Assembly (NCBI RefSeq): GCF_003609645.1
Contig: NZ_MCIB01000001.1
Coordinates: forward strand, 62,001 to 126,000
DNA: 64,000 nucleotides
DNA from: Thermohalobacter berrensis
Lineage (GTDB): Bacteria; Bacillota; Clostridia; Tissierellales; Thermohalobacteraceae
Direction: 5' to 3'
The translations under genes were made by a program, and so were the position numbers. Shown one piece after another: positions 27,666 to 35,202 of this stretch. Below the pieces are notes generated by a model, which saw only the letters and a program-made list of their open reading frames with translations, was not told the DNA's origin and did no database searches. Positions within the stretch are counted from its first letter, which is position 1. The number at the start of each line of letters is the position of its first letter.

Positions 27666-27684
27666 AATACTTAGCTCTATCTTT
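27648..27684. terminator. Bidirectional terminator overlapping the ends of rluD and pyrI
   Basis: A perfect 17-bp inverted repeat (left arm aaagatagagctaagta, loop of three bases). It contains the rluD stop codon and the pyrI stop codon. Confidence 0.85.
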
Positions 27685-28114
27685 GATTAAAATATGTGAA
27701 ATCATCACAATAATTACATTGATACTTTATTTTGTTTTTGTTTTTATTTACAAGAGTAAAGGTAGGAGTTGCATATATATCAGAATTGCTAATACATCTT
27801 GGGTTTTCACATTTAAATAGCCCGCTAACTTTTTTAGGTATATCTACATTCATTTTTTTAGAAATATTACCATTTTCAATTATGTTTATAGTTATATCAG
27901 AATCTATTAATCCAAGCATATCTAAATTCAAATCTATTTTATTTTCAATTTTTATTATGTCTTTTTTTCCTAATTTTTTACTAGGTACATTCATTAACAA
28001 TACAACAGGAAAATCTACATTACCTAAATTTAGTTTCTCAAATATCTTCTGGCCATTCCCACAGTTTATATGGTCTATTACTATTCCACAGTTGATACTA
28101 GTTACTTCTAACAT
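27677..28114 (-). CDS. pyrI: Aspartate carbamoyltransferase regulatory subunit
   Basis: PyrI binds CTP/ATP and gives allosteric control to the PyrB catalytic trimers. The 145-residue protein starts MLEVTSINCGIVIDHI, has the nucleotide-binding domain (GLIDSDITINIIENG) and the C-terminal zinc domain with four cysteines (CENPRC...CNYC, about residues 104-137). It lies 3 bp behind pyrB, so the holoenzyme subunits are made together. Bacilli usually lack PyrI. Confidence 0.96.
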   Translation of the reverse strand: MLEVTSINCGIVIDHINCGNGQKIFEKLNLGNVDFPVVLLMNVPSKKLGKKDIIKIENKIDLNLDMLGLIDSDITINIIENGNISKKMNVDIPKKVSGLFKCENPRCISNSDIYATPTFTLVNKNKNKIKYQCNYCDDFTYFNQR

Positions 28115-28117
28115 AAT

Positions 28118-29044
28118 TTACACCACCCCTAAAAGTTTTGCCATCAGAGCCATTCTAACAAAGACTCCATTATGAGCCTGTTCAAAATAAACTGCTCTTT
28201 TATCACTATCTACACTAGAGTCGATTTCGTTTACCCTTGGCAACGGATGCATAATAAGCATATTTTCCTTTGATTTACTTATTTTATCCTTTGTAAGAAT
28301 ATAACTATTTTTAAGTTTTAGATAATCTTCCTCATTAAAAAATCTTTCTCTTTGTATTCTAGTCATATATAAAATATCAACTTCATTTATTACATCTTCT
28401 AAATTTTCAGTTTCAAAAATAGTAGCATTATATTTTTCTTTAACATTTTCTTTAATATATTCTGGGAGTTTCAATTGATTTGGTGAGACTAGATAAAAAG
28501 AGATGTTATTGTAGCGAGCTAAAGTTTTGATAAGAGAATGAACAGTTCTACCATATTTTAAATCTCCACAAAGAGCAACTTTAAGATTTTCAATATTATC
28601 TTTATATAGTTTAATTGTTAGTAGGTCAGTAAGGGTTTGAGTTGGGTGTTGATGACCTCCATCACCACCGTTGATTACTGAAATATAAGAATGCTCTGAG
28701 GCTAATTTAGCAGAACCTTCCTTTGGATGGCGTATTACGGCAATATCAGCATATCCATTTATAACCCTTATAGTATCAGATAAGCTTTCACCTTTAGAAG
28801 CTGAGCTTGTTGTAGAATCTGCAAATCCTAGTACATTTCCACCCATCCTTAACATTGCCGATTCAAAACTTAATCTTGTTCTTGTGCTTGGTTCATAAAA
28901 CAAAGTTGCCAATATCTTACCTTTACATAAATTACTATACCTTGATAAATCTTTCTTCATATCAACTGCTAAATCTAAAATACTGTTTAATTCATCAATT
29001 GTAAAATCATTTGGATCAATAAGATGTCTACCTTTTAAATTCAT
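28118..29044 (-). CDS. pyrB: Aspartate carbamoyltransferase catalytic subunit
   Basis: Makes carbamoyl-aspartate, the committed step of pyrimidine synthesis. The 308-residue protein has the carbamoyl-phosphate motif FYEPSTRTRLSFE (about 48-60), the KGES loop (SSASKGESLSDTI), the HPTQTL motif (about 134) and HPLPR (about 264). ATG with SD GAGAGGGGG. Its leader carries two PyrR-binding loops; the SD-proximal one may control translation. pyrB and pyrI are separated from the other pyr genes by about 5 kb and lie on the opposite strand. Confidence 0.98.
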   Translation of the reverse strand: MNLKGRHLIDPNDFTIDELNSILDLAVDMKKDLSRYSNLCKGKILATLFYEPSTRTRLSFESAMLRMGGNVLGFADSTTSSASKGESLSDTIRVINGYADIAVIRHPKEGSAKLASEHSYISVINGGDGGHQHPTQTLTDLLTIKLYKDNIENLKVALCGDLKYGRTVHSLIKTLARYNNISFYLVSPNQLKLPEYIKENVKEKYNATIFETENLEDVINEVDILYMTRIQRERFFNEEDYLKLKNSYILTKDKISKSKENMLIMHPLPRVNEIDSSVDSDKRAVYFEQAHNGVFVRMALMAKLLGVV

Positions 29045-29048
29045 AACA

Positions 29049-29104
29049 ATCCCCCTCTCTTATATTTAGGGAGATAAAATCTCCCTTCTTAGCCTCACGG
29101 GACT
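29049..29104 (-). promoter_or_regulatory. Second PyrR-binding loop of the pyrB leader, with anti-SD hairpin and no terminator
   Basis: On the minus strand the PyrR consensus AGTCCCGTGAGGCT (plus-strand 29091-29104) is flanked by CTTAG/CTAAG and an outer CCTT/AAGG pair. Next comes a hairpin GGGAGAT-TTT-ATCTCCC (29069-29085) with no T-run behind it. Its 3' arm AUCUCCCU (29068-29075) is also complementary to the pyrB SD AGGGGGAU (29049-29056; one G-U pair). PyrR with UMP would favour the outer stem, break the hairpin and let the arm cover the SD. The mechanism is inferred. Confidence 0.6.
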
Positions 29105-29127
29105 AAGTTAAAGGTAATTATAGGCAA

Positions 29128-29221
29128 TAAAAAAACCTTCTGCCTATGGGCAAGAAGGTATAAATATCCCTATGTATAAATTAACATAGATTATTTATAC
29201 CCTTCTTAGCCTCACAGGACT
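29128..29221 (-). promoter_or_regulatory. PyrR transcription attenuator of pyrBI
   Basis: On the minus strand: PyrR-binding loop AGTCCTGTGAGGCT (29208-29221); antiterminator in which AGAAGG and TATAAATA pair with TATTTATA and CCTTCT across an inner hairpin; and terminator accttcttgcc / ggcagaaggt followed by ttttttt (29128-29160). The antiterminator shares bases with both the PyrR loop stem and the terminator, which is the classic PyrR attenuation layout: UMP-bound PyrR gives termination. Confidence 0.88.
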
Positions 29222-29242
29222 AAATTAAAGGTATTCGTATTT

Positions 29243-29271
29243 AGGATAGCAAATAAAAAATTAAATGTCAA
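29243..29271 (-). promoter_or_regulatory. Promoter of pyrBI
   Basis: On the minus strand TTGACA (29266-29271), 17-bp spacer, TATCCT (29243-29248), about 15 bases before the first PyrR loop stem. Confidence 0.75.
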
Positions 29272-29350
29272 TAATAAAAAAATTGTATGAAGCGTTTTCA
29301 TATTTTAATATATATGATAATATTTGTTGTAGATGGATTGAGGTGATTTT

Positions 29351-30625
29351 ATGAAAAGGATAAAAAGAATACTTCTTATTGCATTAACTGTAACATTTGT
29401 ATCACAACTATATGTAAACTTGATTACAAATGATTTTAGGATATCATTAGCTGTAATTGTTTTTACCCTTTTCTTGCTTTTATATAATGATATAGATTCT
29501 ATTAAAATAGCCTTTGTAACAGGGTTTACAGTCTTTTTATTTAGAAGTTCTTGGTATTTAGTTAATGAATTAAATTTAAAAGAGAGTGTTTTAATAAATT
29601 ATCCAGTATTTATATACTACAGTTTATTTGGTATAATATTTTACTTATTAAACTTAAGAACCAAACATAAAAAAATAATACACTTAATTGTGGGGATTTG
29701 GACCTGTGATTTTATATCCAACTTGTGTGAGATTATTTTAAGACTTGATAGTATTACAATCAATAATATTCTTGAAGCCTCAAAAGTTTTAGCTTCAGTG
29801 GCTTTAGCCAGAAGTCTTTTTGTAATAATTTCCTATTATTTTATTAGATATTATAAACTTTTAATAATTAAAGAAGAGCATGAGGATAGATATAGGAGAT
29901 TAGTATTATTGGCATCAAGTTTAAAAAGTGAAATATATTTTATGAAGAAAAACATTGATTATATAGAAAATGTTATGAACAATTCATATAAACTATATGA
30001 AAATATATCTGAAAATAAAAATGTTGAAGGGTTAAAAAGTTTATCCCTTTCCATAGCTAAGGATGTACATGAAATAAAAAAGGATTATATTCGAGTAATT
30101 AGAGGTATAGAAGAAACTGTTGTAAACAAAATAGAATATTCTTATATGGACTTAAAAGATATATTTCAAATACTAAAAGAAAATACAAGGCGTTTTGTAG
30201 AAAGTGAGAACAAAGATGTTAAGCTAATATTTCAAACAGGAGAAAATTTTAAAACTGAGAAACATTATGCCCTTATATCGGTACTTAGAAATCTAATTAA
30301 CAACTCTATAGAATCTATTAATGATAAAAAAGATGGAATGATAATAGTATCCCATTCAAAAAGGGGCAAAGAACATATATTTACTATATATGATAATGGA
30401 AAGGGTATAAAAGATAGAGATTTAAAGTATATCTTTAATCCTGGATTTTCAACTAAATTTAATGAAGCCACAGGAGATGTAAATAGGGGCTTGGGACTTA
30501 CACTAGTGAAGGATGTAGTTGAAAAATATTTTGATGGTAAAATACTAGTAGATTCTGAATATAGGAAGGGTTCAAAATTTAATATTATTATTCCTATAGA
30601 TAGATTGGAGGTTAAGGAAAATTGA
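29351..30625 (+). CDS. GlnK/YcbA-like membrane sensor histidine kinase
   Basis: A 424-residue kinase with about six membrane segments in residues 1-170, a coiled linker, a phospho-acceptor region with His in KDVHEIKKDY, and a HATPase domain with N box LRNLINNSIESI, G1 YDNGKGI, NPGFSTKF and G2 NRGLGLTLVK. This short DHp-type H-box and the overlapping partner gene match the GlnK/YcbA group of Bacillus (a two-component kinase for amino-acid utilisation, not the PII protein GlnK). Its stop overlaps the start of the response regulator. Confidence 0.85.
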   Translation: MKRIKRILLIALTVTFVSQLYVNLITNDFRISLAVIVFTLFLLLYNDIDSIKIAFVTGFTVFLFRSSWYLVNELNLKESVLINYPVFIYYSLFGIIFYLLNLRTKHKKIIHLIVGIWTCDFISNLCEIILRLDSITINNILEASKVLASVALARSLFVIISYYFIRYYKLLIIKEEHEDRYRRLVLLASSLKSEIYFMKKNIDYIENVMNNSYKLYENISENKNVEGLKSLSLSIAKDVHEIKKDYIRVIRGIEETVVNKIEYSYMDLKDIFQILKENTRRFVESENKDVKLIFQTGENFKTEKHYALISVLRNLINNSIESINDKKDGMIIVSHSKRGKEHIFTIYDNGKGIKDRDLKYIFNPGFSTKFNEATGDVNRGLGLTLVKDVVEKYFDGKILVDSEYRKGSKFNIIIPIDRLEVKEN

Positions 30626-31464
30626 AATTTTATATAGTAGAGGATGATATGAGCATTGTTAAAATTATTGAAAATATAATAGAAGATTATAATTTAGGTG
30701 AGGTTTTAGGATATTCATTAAATGGAAATGATGGAGTAGATGAAATTTTGTCTAAAAGACCAGATATTGTTTTAGTTGACCTTTTAATGCCAGACAAAGA
30801 TGGTATTGAACTTGTAAAGGATGTAAGAAAAAGCTTAGAAGATATTAAATTTATAATGATTTCCCAGGTTTCATCTAAAGATTTAATTGGTAAGGCTTAT
30901 AATCATGGAATTGAATTTTTTATTAGTAAACCAATTAATATAATTGAAGTAGTAAATGTAGTTAAGAATGTATCTGATAAATTAAAGATGGAAAAAACAC
31001 TCAATAATATTAAAGCTACCTTTGAAAACTTAGATTTAAATAAAAGACAGTTTAAAGGTACCAATAAACTTCAAAATATTAGATTAGTTCTTAGTAAAAT
31101 AGGTATAATTGGTGAAAAGGGAGCACAGGATATTTTAGATATTTGCAAATATTTAATAGATGAAAAGGAAAATAGTTTAAATTACAAAATAAATGAAATA
31201 TGCAATATGCTAAGTTCTAATCCTAAGGCAATGGAACAAAGGATAAGAAGAGCTATTAATAAAGCCTTAGTAAACTTAGCTAATCTAGGTATAGAAGACT
31301 ATATGAATGATAACTTTGTAAGATTTTCAAATAGCTTATTTAATTTTGAAGATGTTAAATCTGAAATGGACTATATAAGAGGGAAAAAATCAACAGGTGG
31401 AAAGATTAGTGTAAAAAAATTTATAGATGGTCTAATGTTCTATAGTGAAATGGATTTAAGATAA
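30622..31464 (+). CDS. GlnL/YcbB-like response regulator
   Basis: A 280-residue regulator: receiver domain (about 1-120) with acidic pocket EDD, phospho-acceptor Asp in IVLVDLLMPDKDG (about residue 53) and lysine in FISKPIN; C-terminal YcbB-type DNA-binding domain (about 145-280; AMEQRIRRAINKALVNLANLGIEDYMND). It starts with TTG, four bases overlapping the kinase gene, after SD AAGGA. It very likely controls the transporter gene that follows. Confidence 0.85.
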   Translation: MKFYIVEDDMSIVKIIENIIEDYNLGEVLGYSLNGNDGVDEILSKRPDIVLVDLLMPDKDGIELVKDVRKSLEDIKFIMISQVSSKDLIGKAYNHGIEFFISKPINIIEVVNVVKNVSDKLKMEKTLNNIKATFENLDLNKRQFKGTNKLQNIRLVLSKIGIIGEKGAQDILDICKYLIDEKENSLNYKINEICNMLSSNPKAMEQRIRRAINKALVNLANLGIEDYMNDNFVRFSNSLFNFEDVKSEMDYIRGKKSTGGKISVKKFIDGLMFYSEMDLR

Positions 31465-31576
31465 AATTGCATTATTAAGAAAATTCAGCGAAGGATTTTG
31501 ATTCATTTTGTATTTTTTTGAATGTCACCCCCTATAATTTATTTACAATTATTTAATATTTCAAGGGAGGGGTTAA

Positions 31577-32878
31577 ATGAAAAACAAGAGTTCATTAACA
31601 AAAAAGATACTTATAGGTTTAGTATTAGGTGCATTATTCGGTCTAATCTTAAATAAAGTACCATCTGGATATATAAAAGATACTCTATTAATTGACGGAA
31701 TATTACAACTAGTTGGTGGAATATTTATAAACGCAATAAAAATGCTAGTTGTACCTCTAGTTTTTGTATCTTTAGTATGTGGTGCTTCCGCTATTGGTGA
31801 TATAAAGAAATTAGGAAGAGTCGGAGGGAAAACGCTTTTATTCTATCTTATAACAACTTGTATTGCTATAACTTTAGCACTAGTTTTAGGTAAATTAATA
31901 AATCCAGGTATTGGTTTAGATTTATCAAATGTATTAAAAGTTGAACCAACAATAGGTGAATCAAAATCATTAGTTAATGTGATTACTGATATGGTGCCTA
32001 ACAATCCAATAGCTGCCCTAGCTAATGGTTCAATGCTTCAAATAATCGTTTTTGCCCTACTTACAGGGGTAACAATGGCTATGATAAGGGATAAAGCTCA
32101 ACCAGTTATAGATATTTTTAATTCTTTAAATGAAATAATGATGAAAATGGTAATGGTTATAATGACAATAGCTCCATACGGGGTATTTGCATTGATTGCA
32201 AAAACATTTGCTACAGTTGGATATGATGCAATGCTACCATTACTTAAGTATATGATAGCTGTACTTTTAGCTTTAGTATTACATGCTACTTTTACTTATA
32301 TGGGAGCATTAGGTACAATTGGAAAATTAAACCCAATTCAATTTTTCAAAAACTTTGCCCCAGCAATGGGAGTTGCCTTTTCAACAGCTTCAAGTAGTGG
32401 TACTCTTCCAGTGACTATAGATACTGCTGAAAATAGATGTGGAGTATCAAAAAATATAGCTTCATTTACACTTCCATTAGGTGCAACAATTAACATGGAT
32501 GGAACAGCAATTATGCAGGGAGTTGCGGTAATATTTATTTCACAGGTTTATGGTATAGATTTAAGTTTACAAGCATTAATAACAGTTATATTAACAGCAA
32601 CACTTGCTTCAGTAGGTACTGCAGGAGTTCCAGGAGTTGGTCTTATAACACTTTCAATGGTGCTTCAATCGGTAGGTCTTCCTGTTGAAGGTATAGCTTT
32701 AATTATTGGTATAGACAGACTTTTAGATATGAGTAGAACGGTTATAAACATAACTGGAGATACTGTTTGTACAATCCTTATAGCAAAGTCTGAAAATGAA
32801 TTTGATAAAGATATATATTATGCAAAAAATGATAATGGAAGTACAAATGCTGATGATAGAGAAGCTGAAGTAGCTTAA
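31577..32878 (+). CDS. Dicarboxylate/amino acid:cation symporter (DAACS family)
   Basis: A 433-residue symporter with eight or more membrane segments and the signature motifs ASSSGTLPVT (HP1 tip) and GATINMDGTA (the sodium/substrate site), plus the tail motif GIDRLLDMSRTVINITGD. Family members carry glutamate, aspartate, C4-dicarboxylates, serine or cystine; Arg/Asp choices at the tip do not let me choose. SD AGGGAGGGG. Context (sensor pair upstream, cysteine desulfidase downstream) makes an amino acid such as cystine or glutamate plausible. Confidence 0.9.
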   Translation: MKNKSSLTKKILIGLVLGALFGLILNKVPSGYIKDTLLIDGILQLVGGIFINAIKMLVVPLVFVSLVCGASAIGDIKKLGRVGGKTLLFYLITTCIAITLALVLGKLINPGIGLDLSNVLKVEPTIGESKSLVNVITDMVPNNPIAALANGSMLQIIVFALLTGVTMAMIRDKAQPVIDIFNSLNEIMMKMVMVIMTIAPYGVFALIAKTFATVGYDAMLPLLKYMIAVLLALVLHATFTYMGALGTIGKLNPIQFFKNFAPAMGVAFSTASSSGTLPVTIDTAENRCGVSKNIASFTLPLGATINMDGTAIMQGVAVIFISQVYGIDLSLQALITVILTATLASVGTAGVPGVGLITLSMVLQSVGLPVEGIALIIGIDRLLDMSRTVINITGDTVCTILIAKSENEFDKDIYYAKNDNGSTNADDREAEVA

Positions 32879-32915
32879 AAGCCACAAGGTTAAAGCCTTG
32901 TGGCTTTAATTTTTA
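32877..32915 (+). terminator. Intrinsic terminator after the DAACS symporter
   Basis: Perfect stem aaagccacaagg / ccttgtggcttt, loop ttaaag, then taattttta. Confidence 0.85.
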
Positions 32916-32967
32916 ACTTTTTTTCTAATAGAATAAAAACACAAAAAATAGAAAAATTCAAACTTTT

Positions 32968-32996
32968 TAGACAAATCACAAATTATTTAGTATTAT
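32968..32996 (+). promoter_or_regulatory. Promoter of the cysteine desulfidase gene
   Basis: TAGACA (32968-32973), 17-bp spacer, TATTAT (32991-32996). Confidence 0.55.
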
Positions 32997-33076
32997 ATAC
33001 TTAACAACAAAATATTAAGTGATAATCTACATAAAAAGGTTTGATAACTTAATAACTAACGAAAAGGGGTGTAGTA

Positions 33077-34360
33077 ATGGGGTGGAATGATTTTGAAAAA
33101 ATAATTAGTTTATTAAAAAAAGAATTAGTCCCAGCCCTTGGGTGTACAGAACCAATAGCAGTTGCATTAGCAACATCTAAAGCAAGGGAGGTATTAAAAG
33201 AAGAACCAGATAAAATTGAAGTTTTGGTAAGTAGAAATATCCTAAAAAATGGTATGGCAGTTGGAATACCTGGAACGGGAATGACTGGCCTTAAAATTGC
33301 AGCAGCCCTTGGAGCTATAGGGGGTAATTCCCAAGCTAAATTAGAAGTATTAAAATATATAAATAACCAACATATAGAAAGGTCTAAAGAGATAGTAAAG
33401 GAAAATAAAGTTAGTATTAAATTAAAGGATACTAATGAAAAATTATATATTGAAGCTATTTGTAGTACTAAAGATAATATTTCAAGGGTAATTATTAAAG
33501 GAAATCATTCTAATATTGTTGAAGTTAGATTAAATAATGACTTATTATTAAAAAAAGATAGTAAAAAAGCAGAAGTAGCGTTAGATAAAAATAATACTGT
33601 AGATTTAAATGTGAAAAAAATATTTAAATTTGCTAATACAGAAAAGATTGAAAATATTGAGTTTTTACTTGATGGAGCAAAAATGAATAAAGCTATTTCA
33701 AAAGAAGGATTAAAAGGGAATTATGGTTTAATGGTAGGTAAGAAAATAGCTGAAAAAGTTAAAAGAGGAATTTTAAGTGATGATATAATGACATATGCTA
33801 TGTCAGTTACTGCTGCAGCCTCTGATGCTAGAATGGATGGATGTATGTATCCAGTAATGAGTAACTCAGGAAGTGGAAATCAAGGATTAACAGTTATGCT
33901 TCCAGTGGTTGCTGTAGCAGAAAAATTAAATGTTGACAGAGAAAAATTAATAAGGGCCCTTGCATTAAGTAACTTAATGACTATATATATAAAAACATAT
34001 TTAGGTAGATTGTCAGCTCTATGTGGTGTTGTTGTTGCTTCAATAGGATCAAGCTGTGGTATAACCTATTTATTAGGTGGAAAATATCATAATATAGTTG
34101 CAACTATAAAAAATATGATTGGTGATATTGCAGGTATGATTTGTGATGGAGCCAAACCAGGATGTGCACTTAAAGTGTCAACAGGAGTAAGTGCTGCTAT
34201 TAAATCTGCTTTACTAGCTATAGATGGCATAGAAATATCAGAATATGATGGTATTATCGAAAAAGATGTAGATAAAACTATTAAAAAAATTGGAGAGATA
34301 GGATCTAAGGGTATGCATAAAACAGACAAATATATTTTAGATATAATGGTTAATAAGTAA
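33077..34360 (+). CDS. L-cysteine desulfidase / serine dehydratase-like protein (UPF0597, CyuA-YhaM type)
   Basis: Enzymes of this family use an oxygen-labile 4Fe-4S cluster to release sulfide and ammonia from cysteine, giving pyruvate; CyuA of enterobacteria is the best known. The 427-residue protein has the opening motif PALGCTEPIAVALATS, NSGSGNQG (about residue 273), and the cysteines in GSSCGITYLLGG and MICDGAKPGCALKVSTG (about 345-365) expected to hold the cluster. SD AAAGGGGTG. It has its own promoter behind the symporter terminator. Confidence 0.88.
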   Translation: MGWNDFEKIISLLKKELVPALGCTEPIAVALATSKAREVLKEEPDKIEVLVSRNILKNGMAVGIPGTGMTGLKIAAALGAIGGNSQAKLEVLKYINNQHIERSKEIVKENKVSIKLKDTNEKLYIEAICSTKDNISRVIIKGNHSNIVEVRLNNDLLLKKDSKKAEVALDKNNTVDLNVKKIFKFANTEKIENIEFLLDGAKMNKAISKEGLKGNYGLMVGKKIAEKVKRGILSDDIMTYAMSVTAAASDARMDGCMYPVMSNSGSGNQGLTVMLPVVAVAEKLNVDREKLIRALALSNLMTIYIKTYLGRLSALCGVVVASIGSSCGITYLLGGKYHNIVATIKNMIGDIAGMICDGAKPGCALKVSTGVSAAIKSALLAIDGIEISEYDGIIEKDVDKTIKKIGEIGSKGMHKTDKYILDIMVNK

Positions 34361-34378
34361 AAAAATTATAAAAAAAAC

Positions 34379-34407
34379 TAGACAATAATAAAAAAATATG
34401 GTATATT
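34379..34407 (+). promoter_or_regulatory. Promoter of the pyrR-uraA-pyr operon
   Basis: TAGACA (34379-34384), 17-bp spacer, TATATT (34402-34407), about 20 bases before the leader hairpins. Confidence 0.6.
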
Positions 34408-34427
34408 ATGATAGAAATTAAATAAGG

Positions 34428-34538
34428 CTCCTTTAATCAAACCCAGAGAGGTTGATAAGGAGTTAACTTTTGTAGGGCCACACCAGTGTGGTTTTTAGGG
34501 AAAGTATAACTTCTTATCAATCGATAAGAAGTTTTTTA
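34428..34538 (+). promoter_or_regulatory. PyrR transcription attenuator of the pyrR operon
   Basis: The PyrR-binding loop AACCCAGAGAGGTT (34440-34453) is closed by ATCA/TGAT and outer CTCCTT/AAGGAG. The antiterminator pairs GATAAG-AGTT with ACT-CTTATC across an inner hairpin (ccacaccagtgtgg). The terminator aacttcttatc / gataagaagtt (34508-34533) is followed by ttttttatttt. Same mutually exclusive layout as in Bacillus pyrR leaders. Confidence 0.9.
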
Positions 34539-34548
34539 TTTTGCCTAA

Positions 34549-35112
<564 letters not shown>

Positions 35113-35121
35113 ATACAGTGG

Positions 35122-35196
35122 CCTTTTAAATCAGTCCTGTGAGGCTGATAAAGGGAGATTTTAACTATCTCCCTACCAAAAAAATTAAAGGGAGGT
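35122..35196 (+). promoter_or_regulatory. PyrR-binding loop with anti-SD hairpin before uraA, no terminator
   Basis: The PyrR consensus AGTCCTGTGAGGCT (35133-35146) is flanked by ATC/GAT and an outer CCTTT/AAAGG (35122-35126 / 35150-35154). The hairpin GGGAGAT (35153-35159) / ATCTCCC (35167-35173) follows, with no T-run. The arm AUCUCCCU (35167-35174) can instead pair with the uraA SD AGGGAGGU (35189-35196). The outer stem and the hairpin share GG at 35153-35154. The same design precedes pyrB. Translational control by PyrR is inferred. Confidence 0.6.
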
Positions 35197-35202
35197 ATTT
35201 TT

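Noticed and set aside
27732-28175. 147-codon plus-strand ORF opposite pyrI
   Set aside because: It lies antisense to the convincingly coded pyrI and the end of pyrB, has no SD and gives an unrecognisable hydrophobic translation.
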